Shown piece by piece: positions 27,301-39,300 of a DNA stretch of 64,000 nt (within the stretch, counting starts at the first letter, position 1; every line of letters begins with the position of its first letter). The position numbers were made by a program, and so were the translations under genes. This stretch comes from Astropecten irregularis (Eukaryota; Echinodermata; Asteroidea; Paxillosida; Astropectinidae). Under the pieces are notes generated by a model. The model worked only from the letters and a program-made list of their open reading frames with translations. It searched no databases and was not told the DNA's origin. The DNA lies in contig OZ020259.1 of the NCBI GenBank assembly GCA_963971285.1, positions 5,642,001 through 5,706,000 of the forward strand, written 5' to 3'.

Positions 27301-30300
27301 TTGTTTTTATGGCTGACCCAGTACTTGGGTCTTCGAATCTCAGAGTATTTTAAAGACAACTATTTGACTATAGGCCTACACATTTCCCTAAATTTACAGG
27401 ATTTCGGGCAGTATCTAAACGGGAGAATATGACCATCAACAAGACAACATCTTCATCATCTTTACACATTTTGAAACGAAGAATGATTCGCACGCTAACA
27501 TTTTGCTTTGTTAACAGCAGTACCGAAATAATGTCATGCAATTACCATAAATTGTCACTTTTCATGTGTAACTTTTTCAGCAATACGCATGCGGAACAAA
27601 CTCAGCACGGTGCAGTTTCATCACGCTAACTGATAAGCCTATACCGTTATTTTCTCGGTATGCCGTTATGTCAATATTGAATGCTTACCTTTTTGCTTAG
27701 GGCAATCTCATTTTTAAACAATGCTGTGTGGAAATCGATAAGGCGAATTGATCGGGAGGGATTTGGGGGAATTTTTCTCAGTGGCTCTGTGTTGTTTACT
27801 GTCGGATCGAAGGACCTCGTAGGGGTGCGTGTAAATAAAGGTATATCGAATAAAATAACGTCGTAACGAGTTTAGGGGAGTTGTAACTAGGCAATAAAAC
27901 TCGCAATGACTTTAAATGTCGCATCATACTTTGGTAAGAGACCAAAACAGAAATGTTCACAGATTTACGTATAACTTACAGGGTATGAAGATGGTGCTGG
28001 TAGAAACATACTGTTAACATTTTTCCGCCTGAAATGGTGTATTTATCCAGCAATTAGTAAAACAACAACCGAAAATCTTTTTGATCTTTTAAAAGATCAA
28101 AAATAAAAGAGAAAAGACTGGCCGTTTTTCACTGTTTTCTCAAAAAGTAGGCAACGTATGGAACTGAAATTTTCACAGATAACTTTTACTGTATCTTCCT
28201 TGATATTTTTTCCCACGAATCTGTATTTCTTTGACAAAAAACAAAGTATGATACTACCTTTAATAATTTGAAGAAAAGGGAAAGGGGTTGGGTGGGTTTT
28301 TTTAGGGGGACCTAACGAAACTTCGGCAAAATCACTTGTAAAACACCGTGACTGACTTTGCCAACAGATTTCAGCCTATATGATCTCAAACTAATTAGTT
28401 ATAGGCCTATTCTTGTGCGCGTCAGTTAGTGATAGTTTCGTGTAGCCTCATGGTGAAATATCCTGACAAAATAATGGGGAATATTTTTAGGCTAAGAGCG
28501 GCGTTCAGTTTAGGGCGAGCATTATTTCAGTTTTCTTTTAGAGTTTACACAATCAATTTTGTAGGCCAATAGGCCTATCTTAAAACGTATGACGTGCCTC
28601 TAATGTATAACCATTAAACTTTGTACCAACATGTGGCAGGTTTTTCTGCATTATTTTAATCTTCGTATTATCGTAGTTACGCATCACTCACATGAAATGT
28701 CCATCAATTTGGATTGCTATCTGAATACTATTGCGCTGATCAAATAGTGCCACGATTATATCGGTGATATACCAATGCAGGATTCAATTGCGAAACCCGT
28801 TAACTTAGCCGAGCTGTCATTCTTGCCAATATCACAGCATTGTCTGTAAGTTGTGCCTCCAAATCTATGCACAGCAAATTTTGAAAACGGATGTGCATTT
28901 TAAAGATAATCGTACTTTGGCTTTTGCCACTGCGAAATGTAAAGTTCATGGGGAAATAATCATGAAAGATACGGTCATCTGTTACATTTTCAGTCCCGTA
29001 CGGTACCCACTTTTTAAAGAAAAAAAAAGAAGAAGAAAAACGCTCACGGTAGACCTATTTTCAAACCTATTTACGGGAGGTTTGATCTCCCTGAGATCAA
29101 AACTGTTTTCAAAAGTGTTGTCTGTTTTCAAAAGTTTTGTCTTTAGTTGTACTCTTTTCTTGATAAATAGGCCTACAGCATTTCAGGCAGAAAACAGTCA
29201 ACGGTATGTTTCTATAGCATCATCATCATCTATATACCATGTAACTTAGGCCTAGGCCATAATAAATATGTAATGATTTCTGTTTCGATATGCTACCAAG
29301 TGTTACCTTTAGGCCAGCGTAAGTCTGAAAGAAAGTTTTGTGACAACTTTTTCAAACCACGATCAGACAAACCCCGTCATATGAATTGATTTAATAGGAG
29401 TATCGGGTGTGTTCCGAGGGCGCTGGAAGAAAAAAATCAATCATCGGGAAACTTGGGCGAAAATCCTCGCCCGCAGCAATTACCAAACGCCGGTATAGGC
29501 CTACACCACAAGACGCTATACGCCATGGACTACCCATCCCTCATAAACAAAACAATCTTCAAATATTTGCTCATGTCATTTCAAATACAGCTGACTTTTA
29601 TGTTACAACTGAATACAAGCCTTCTGGAGACAGACAACATCATAAAACACAATACAATATGCCACCGCAAAGAACTAAATGCCATTTGTTGCACAAAAGA
29701 TGGACGCATAAAATTGATTGATACGCTCTACTTTACTATTGACTGAGCATTAAATGTAGTATCATACTTTGGTACCGTAAGAAACCAAAACAGAAATGTT
29801 CACAGATTGACCTATAACTTACACAATGATGGTGATGGTAGAAACATACCGTTAAGATTGTTCCGCCTGAAATGGTGTATTTATCCAGAAATGAGTAAAA
29901 CAACGACCGAAAATCTTTTGATCTTTTAAAAGATCAAAAATGAAAGAGAAAATTCTTAAGAAATACTGTGGCTGTTTTTCACTGTTTTCTCAAAAAGTGG
30001 CACCGTATGAGACTGAAATTTTCACAGATGACTCTTATTGTATCTGTCTTGATATGTGTACCCATGAATCTGTATTTCTTTGATAAAAACCAAAGTATGA
30101 TAAGTACCTTTAAGCAGAATGTACACTGTCAACATTTTCGGTAAAATCTCGGTAATAATTATGTTGCACAGGTATACCTTGATGCTGAAAATGTTGGCAG
30201 TGTACACTCTGCTTTATACAGGAAAATGTAATAGGATACTATTCTGGGAGACAAAAAACAAACACGTGAAATCATAAACTCAATGACCAGACATCGGTAA

Positions 30301-33300
30301 CATCAAAAGCGATCAATGGGAGTTATACCACACGCCGTACCGTCTAGACTTCGCCTCAGGCAAAATCCATAAACATTTAAACTGTCCGTAGAGACAGTTA
30401 TAAACATACACATGCACCGTTATTTACTCTTCTTAATCCTTTAAGAACGTTGATAAATGTCGGTAAGTGCCCAAAAGGGCCCTTAATGATAAATATAGAA
30501 GCAAGAGGAATTCACGGGCGTAGTTATTTAAAAATGAATGTTAGGTACCGGATTGTGTAACATACCCAAACAGAAATGATCACAGATTTACGTATAACTT
30601 TCAGGGTATGAAGATGGTGGTGGTAGAAACATAACGTTAAAATATTCCACCTGAAATGGTGTATTTATCCAGAAATTAATTAGTCAAACAACGACAGAAA
30701 ACAGTTTTGATCTCGGGGTAAGATGAAAACCATTCTTAAGAAAAATTGAGTTGGGTTTTCGCTATTCAGTTCTCGTGACCGAGTGACTCAGATATCCGAT
30801 TGAGCTCAAATGTTCACAGGTGTGTTATTTTATGAACATCATGGATTAGACTTTTACCAATCATGTATCATATTACCTTTAATGGTATAAGATATACTAC
30901 GGGGACATGAATTTGTGTCTGCGCGTCGAAATGCGAGCTCTGTTCAAAATTAGCCTAAAGTTGTTACTCGATGCCAGTTTGCGAAATAAGTTCCAGTCCG
31001 TGTTTTGTCTACTTTGTTCTCGAGTTCCAATGCGACGTGCAAACCTCGGGTAGGCCTACTTTTTTCTACATCATCAAGTTCTTACGAATGTTGGAACACT
31101 GATGAAAAACATAAACAGTGGCATTATGTGTATCATGTTACATGATACATGTCAGTGAAGGGCAAGCCTAAGTAGAACGGCATAATGAGTACGGGCCTAT
31201 TAATATACCATGAATGTTAAATAATTACGTGGTGTAAATGTTGTGACGCGACGGTAGTTGTGTTACGTGGCAACCAATACGTTCCACTATCACATAAATT
31301 ATATTCCTTTTAAAGGTAGAATCATACTTTGGTTTTTGTCAAAGAAGTACAGATTCGTGGGCAAAAATATCAAGGAAGATACAGTCACATTCACCTGTGA
31401 AAATTTCAGTCCCATACGGTGCCCACTTTTTTAGAAAATCGTGAAATCTTTTAAAAGATCAAAAAGATTTTCGGTCGTTGTTTTACTAATTTCTGGATAA
31501 ATACACCATTTCAGGCGGAACAATTTTAACGGTAGGTTTCTACCAGCACCCTCTTCATACCCTGAAAGTTATAGGTAAATCTGTGAACATTTCTGTTTTG
31601 GTTTGTTACCAAAGTATGATACTACCTTTAAGTTGTATTGAGGAAAATTAGTTATTCACGGCCGTATATATTTTAATGAATATGCCACACTGTAAAAAAA
31701 GAAAGAAGGTTTTTAATGTGTGATAATTATCAACATGTTACAACGCTTAGGTCAATTGTTAAACAATTACTTTTAGATTTTCCATTGTTATAAAAAATGA
31801 CCACAGATTTTGAAATTATTGACTTAAACGCTGTCACCATAGTAAACTTAGAACAGATTTGTGCAATGAAAGATGCCTCCAAAGTTTTCTACCTATTGGT
31901 AAAAAAAATTGTACCAACAATTTGGGCATTTTGTTTAACCTAAATTTTGTAAAACCTAAAACATTGCAAGTTGTGACAAATTGACCAATCATTATACAGC
32001 CTGCTGGTTTGGTATAACCGATATGATAATATATAGAATCACGTTTCATAGCAACTTAAAATTCCAACCACTTTCTTGTGACTGCACTTTTATCATAACT
32101 TCACTCCAAGCTTACCTGAGGTTACAGTAAACAATACGTTAATTGGATATATCCCCGTTCGAACGGTAAACGACATAGAACCCTTTTTTAACGAACGATG
32201 AGCCTTTACGAAATGAGGCTTGAGGCTAAGCTTGGCAATCATTTTGCTGCCGCCAGTTTTGTGTGCAAGTGAAGGGCTAGAGATACATGACGAAGCTGGA
32301 GCCTTTATTCATCTTCGTCATGTGGCCCAATCCCTTCGTCAGGCGCGGTTCTACGGGGGGGCTAGGGGGGGCTGTAGCCCCCCAAAAATTTTGTCTAGCC
32401 CCCCCCAAAAAAATGCAAGTGAAAAAAAAAGTCTTGAAAATACTGCATTTTTTCAGTTATTAAGCGCCAATTACATAAAAAACGCGTTGTGTGGCCTATA
32501 ATGTGCATGTTTTTCGACCCCTTATAAGACATAGCAGAAGCGAGTGTTAGAAGAACTCAAAATATTGGGTCTTCTAGCCCCCCCCAAAAAATAATGGCTC
32601 TTCTAGCCCCCCCCCCCCCCCCCCAAAAAAAAAATTTTGGCTCTAGAACCGCGCCTGCCCTTCGTTTCATTTTGTGGGCCTCACAAATGGCGGTAGCGAA
32701 ACAAATCCCAAATCTAGCCTCAAGTCAGGTTTCCTATAAAGGACCGATGAACTTACAACAGTTGACGAAGGTAAAATAGACCTCCCCAGCACTTGAAGAG
32801 AACACATTGTGATATAGTTACAACTTCAAAAGTATAACTCCAAGTCCATCCTACGAAAAGTTTTTATTTTAAATCCACGGGATTTGTTTCATTCGCTCTG
32901 AACAAACGGGCAACTAATGTGGTCACGCAAACAATGACTACTTATGAAGTTATGGCCCATAACTTCCTCCAAAACCAATTCAAGTGACCAATGACCAAAT
33001 GACCAGTGACCATTGCTTTTCTTTATCACTGAATGATATCGCCAACATATTTGGTTCCCAGCCTTCAATATGTCAGTCATCACATGAAACGGATTTCAGT
33101 AACAGTATTATCGAGTAACGCCACTTCATTATTTGCCAAGCACTTAGTCCATACATCACCTCAGTATATCACTTCACGCGATGATTGTTTTAGCACCGCG
33201 ATGCTAAATGCTAAAACCGGTACAGCCAACGCGTCGCGCGCTGCGCGGCTGACAATACAAATGAAATCATCGTTGGTTGTGCTAAAGTAAATTTGACGAG

Positions 33301-36300
33301 CTTTCGACTTGTGAAGTGCGGACATTGTGCTTGATGTTTAATGAGTGGGTTTATTCTTTTATTGTTCGGCTCGTGTGTATAAAAGATGCAACTCATGTTT
33401 ATAAAGGTGGACACAAAATGTAGCCTCTTCTGCAAACATTGAGTTCTAGTCCAGCCCGATCTCTAAAAAAAGATTCTGACGTACAATTTTATTGCTTAGA
33501 CAGGGCTCGACCTTAGCGGTCGCCCGGGTGCCAAATGCGACTCAAAAAAGCGGCGGGCGAGTCAAAACCCTTCTCTTGGTAGTCCGGCGGGCGACTCAAA
33601 TTTTGTTGAAATAAAGTGTAGAAAAAAATATTCCTATGCCCGGCCGCTTATTTTTTAAACATTGACTAAAAAAATACGCGGCCGAAAAGAAAACTTACGC
33701 TGCCCGGCCGCGATATACATTTTCCGTACCGTCCAAAAATCGCAGCATACTTCCGGGTTCTTGATTTCTTATAATATTATGTATTATACCCGGCATATAC
33801 TCGTTTTACAAGTAATCTTCTAATATTTCCAATAAACTGATTTGTATTAATTAAACCAAAATAAACATATAATTAATGGTTTTAGATAAAAAAAAAAATT
33901 CAAGTGCAAGAAAACATTTGCTAGCGCAAAACTGAAGCTGATGTGCACTTGTGTTCATATATAAGTGTTGACTTCCAACTTTAGTTGTGATTGCGTAATA
34001 TATTTGCAATTAGCGTACATTTTTATCAAACAAATACTGACATTTGGTTGAATGATTCAACTAGCTATGAACTCTGAAGTATAACGTAGTTACCAGTAAC
34101 ACTGTCTTGTTTGCCGAAATTGCAAAAAACAATGTCTTTTTATCAAAAAATAGCATAAAACATAATGCGGGCGAGTTAAAAAACTGGCGGACTACCCAAA
34201 ACTCTGGCTGGGTAGTCCGGCTGGCGGCTGACAAAAAAAAAGTTAAGGGAGAGCCCTGAGTTGGGAGGGTCTGATGTTTTGATCCAAGCAGGACCTCTCT
34301 CAAAGGTTAAATGGCTTGCTAGGATGGAAACGTCAGGCCCTCCTAACTCCAAGCATTTTATGAGCATATTGCAGCAGTTTACGTTAACATGCATGAGTCC
34401 TTACAAAAATGGGGCCAAATTCATGAAACTGTTAAGCACAAAGATTTGCTTAGCACAAAAATGTATCGCCCAATAAAACAAACCACCATTGAAAATTCCA
34501 TCTGATATTCATGGTCAGCGAACAACAGCCAAAGAACAATCACAAGTGATACACAACACATGGACATTTGGTTGTTAACCCTGTTTTTATTAAGACAGAA
34601 ATGTCATGCTTAGCAAATTTTTGTGCTTAACAGCTTTATGAAATTGGCCCTGGGTTAGCAATACTCGTTGAAGAAGCGGCTTCGTTTTATCGATATTACT
34701 TCAAAAACCGTAGCCAAAGCCTCTTATTTTGATATCTACTTCAGAATCAGATGAACGAAACCAAAGCCAGAGCTAATACAAGCCCACGGCTATGACATTA
34801 CCTACATCGCACGCCCTCAACGTCCAATCCCAGTCTGGCTGATTCTCACGGACCGAACCACCATGAATATTTCAGACCTCTTTTACGACCATACAGCGCG
34901 GCGCTTGAAAATTTAATGCGACACCTTTAGAAACGAATCAGCCAAAATTGTGTTCAGAAAGCCCAGGCGTTCACTAATGACATATGTAAACTTTAAATTA
35001 TTCAGCCATTCATTCGATCCATGGTTCGGGAATTGACGAACACAATGAGAAGGAATTCTAAATGATCATTATTATTAATCTATCTCTTTGGCTCATTTTT
35101 GTGTCAAAGTGAAACCGAGCAGAAAGACAATCATTAATAGCATTTGTTAGGATGAAAAGACGAGATTTGTTTTCTTTTCCAACGTACTGGAAAAGGCCTA
35201 TACCTTTCCAGGCTTTTGTTCCGAAGGTAGGCCTATAAGCTTTTAAGAAACGTGTAATTTGGTTAGGCCTGTGTGGGTCAGATGCGTTTGTCAGGCCGCG
35301 TGTCAGTTGCGCTTATGCCGTGTCTTTCAAAAGGACACGCACACATGAAAGTGCCCACTTTTTGAGAAAACAGTGAAAAAAGCCCACGTTTAAAAAGATC
35401 AAAATTGTTGTTGGTCATTGGTTTTACTCTTTTCTGGATAAATACAGCATTTCAGGCAGAAAAAAAAATAAATTTCAATTAAAGTTTTTTTATTCTACCA
35501 TCACCATCTTTATGCCGTGTAAGTTATAAATAAATCTGTTTCGGTATGCAAATACTACCTTTAAGAATACAGTTCCAAACTTCAATAAAACCATTAAACC
35601 TGCTCGATTTCACAAAAGGGTAAGACGGATCGTAACATGCGTATCAATCTTAATTGCTAAGCAACGCGTGATGTCACAATACTAGCTGCTATGGAAACAT
35701 CAACAACTCATCTAAAAGATGAATCGCAAATCTTTGTGAAATCGACCAATGTGGGCTCCAACGATTTCGAAAAATAAAAAGGTTCATCTAAAATCAAATT
35801 GTGTTCACCTCATTAACCCTCACTATTTGAAGTTTTTTTGATGTGAATTTTAGTTCCGCGTTCGTCAAGAATAAGCAATTTTCTTTCGAAATTTGCATGG
35901 CAGTTGTCTGGTTCATTTACATATCATGAATATTCATGTTTTCCTCAAGTTGCAGAGAAGAAATCACGAGCAGACTGACTGACGACAGACGACCTTCCCA
36001 GCCACAATAACCCAGTGTCACTGTGTCGTGTAAAATGTTCACCAAATTTTCTAATCAACTCCCAATTAGCTCAACGGGAACATAATGAGCGCTTCCAAGA
36101 AGCATGCGAAGTGTCACAATTGTCTGGCTGCGACCGCAAATAACACACAAGTCTATGGAAATGGCTGCAGTCACTGGCTAGTGGCTGCCATAGGTCCATG
36201 CGTAATTTGCAGCCGCAGCCAGGGAATTGGGACATGGGCTTAGCTGTTGGACCACTACGGAGGGCCTTTTGTGTCCTAATGATGGATTATTGGCCGTATT

Positions 36301-39300
36301 GAGGTGTGGTTATCTAGCGTGGGCAGCGAGAATTATTGATTTCAGGGCTTTTTCGGGCAGTGGTTAGGGAGGGAGATTAGACGTCAATAAATAATAGCAA
36401 CCGATGTTTGGATCAGAGGTCACGACCGGAGCAGAAATTGGAAAACTTGATGATGATGATGAGTTTTTAGTGATTCATTTCTAATTATTTTTATCATTTC
36501 CTTGAAAATACCACAATTTCTTACATTCATCCATTAGCCTATTCAATAAATAATGTTAAGTGTATAATTCTCACAACCACGCTAGTTGGGGCGGAAACCA
36601 GACATAATTTTGTCTTCAGACTTTAATGATGGGATTTTACGAAAGGAAGCTTGAGCTTGAGGAGACCTCCTGATGATGATTAGAGCAGGCTTGTCGAAAC
36701 GTTGAGACCTTACGAGAAGTGTGAACGAAATAGAAGTGCGAAAGTACAAACGGATATCCACATACCAATTGTCTCTATGCAGCCTCAAATCTTATTTAAA
36801 GGTAATATCCTACTTTGCTATTTGTCAAAGAAATGCAGATTCATGGGCCAAAATATCAAGGTAGATAACAGTAACAGTCATCTGTGAAAATTTCAGTCCC
36901 ATACGATGCCCACTTGTTGAGAAAACAGTGAAAAACAGCCATAGTTATTTTTGATCTTTAAAAGATCAACAATAATTTTGGTCACTGGTTTTAATCTTTT
37001 GGATAAATACAGCATTTCAGGCAGAAACATTTTAACGGTAATAGGTAAATATGTGAACATTTCTGTTTTGGTTTGTTACCAATACCAAAGTATGATACTA
37101 CCTTTAATGTATTTTGATACCCGTTAAATGTCAGAATGGATTCACAAAGTGAAGCCGGAGCCCGAGCATCCGTTTCGTTAACGCCCTGATCTACATTTTG
37201 TGTTGACAAGTCCTATATGAATATGTCTCCTCCCTATTGTATACCAAAAAGTACCAAGTTATATATTTCAATAAATATAATGTTCAATAGGTGAACAACA
37301 AAATATGGACATAATAGTCCCATGATTCTAATGAATTATATGGTTAATGGTTGAAGTAACACCTGACGATTTTCAGCCGGATCATAAAAATATGGATCTA
37401 TTGTAAGAAAATCCCCCACAATGATCACAACACCCTTCAGATGGTACGCTCTCGGCCTCCATAAGCCCCAAGGATTAGGCTAATCTTTGAAGCAGGACTT
37501 ATCCGATCACACCAAGGCTATTACAGACATTGATGAAACGTCGACGGAAAATCCGGAGACAAATTCGACTTATGCAATCACTTCAAGCATGAAGATGGAT
37601 AGGATTAGAAAAATAACATCTCGCATTTTGTTGTCAAAACAACTGGGGCCTTCTGAATAATGAGGAGTAAGAGGGTTAAGTTGCAGATTTACACAGATGA
37701 AGGGTTGTGTTTTGGAAATAAAAGGGATGTGTTTTGAAAACATGTATGGGCAAACACATATTTAACTAACTATAAGGACGATACTAAGTACTTACTGTGC
37801 AACAGTGGAAGGTTTTGTTGGAGAAGTGAAAAAGAGCATGTTTTTTATTTGGATCATTCCGTCTGTTTTGTATGACAGTGTTACGCTGCAGTTATACGGG
37901 GTTTTATGAATGTACATTTGTACTTGTAGTTGTTCTCCAGATTTAGACGAAAATTAATCAGTATAGAATTATGACATGGTTACAAGTTACAGTCATAATT
38001 CATGATTACAAGTCTATAAACATTATACCTGTGCAACAAAGTAAATTGTGGGGGGAAATGTGCAGATGTGCAGATGTGCACAGACTTGTATATTAATAAG
38101 TCATTAGTTCGAAGCAATGTTTATACTTGTCCATTCTGAATTGATAACATATACGCATTTATCAACCGTTTACTTTAGAATCCGAATTTATCACGGTAAA
38201 TTCATACTTTGAATTTTGTTAAAGAAAAACAGATTTATTTGTACAAATATCAAGGCAGATATAGTAGCAGCCATCTGTGAAATTTTCAGTCCCATACGGC
38301 GCCCACTTTTTAAGAAAACAGTGAAAAATGCTCACGATATTTTCAAATCTTTTCACATGAGTTTTGATCTCCCGGGAGATCAGATGATAGTTTTTGGTCA
38401 ATGGTTTTACTCTTTTCTGGATAAATACAGCATTTCAAGCAGAAAATTTTTAACGGTACGTTTTGCACTAAACAATATCCTGTAAGTTACAGGTAAATCT
38501 GTGAAGATTTCTGTTTCGGCTTGTTACCAAAGTCAGATAGTACCTCTACAGGCGTTCTCCGGGGTAATGATTACAAGCCAACTTTAATACAATGTCCAAT
38601 GTTAAACTTGAAGTAGGCCTAGATCATAATTCATGTTGCGTGTTTTGTTTTGGAGGAAAACTTTCAGCCCAATCATATATAGGTTTCAAAACAAACATGT
38701 TAAAAGTCTAAGCTATGCTATTTGCTAAGCTGAGAAATTGTCATCAAAATGGGCGTTTACGGTATCGAGAAACCCCCTGCTTGCCAACCGCACAAACGCA
38801 TTTTGGTTATTTTTTGGCCCAAGGCTGAAACTGACCGGGTCAGCAGTGTTCCTTTACAAAGTGTAAACTGAGCAAATAAAATGGCCAATTACGTAGGCAT
38901 GCAGTTGCTATGTATGTTCATGAAGGTATAGAAATAGACTTTTGTTGGTTCACCGAGTTTGTTGAGTTCGTATAGCCTTGCACAATTGCCAATACGCGCA
39001 GAATATTACTGAAGTGCATGCGTATAGTGTTTTCTGTCAAGTTTTCCAAAAGGTTTTTGTGGATGAAATTGATCGGAATGCAATAAGTAATTCTTCATTT
39101 CATAGCAAAGAAAAGGTTGGGGCTATGGATAGATATAGAAGAGATATAAATGGCTTACTTAAAAGTAGTATCATACTTTGGTAAGACACCAAAACAGAAA
39201 TGTTTACAGATTTACGTATAACTTACAGGGTATGACGATGGAGGTGGTCAACCTACCCTTTAAAATGTGTACGACTGAAATGGTGTATTTATCCAGAAAT

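Noticed and set aside
27676-27870. Plus-strand frame and CpG-containing stretch as a possible alternative promoter/exon
   Set aside because: No donor in frame and no phase match with gene 1; composition is not distinct enough.
28851-29249. Plus-strand frame of 132 codons
   Set aside because: It overlies MITE family A copy 6; the same peptide fragments appear in other copies of that element.
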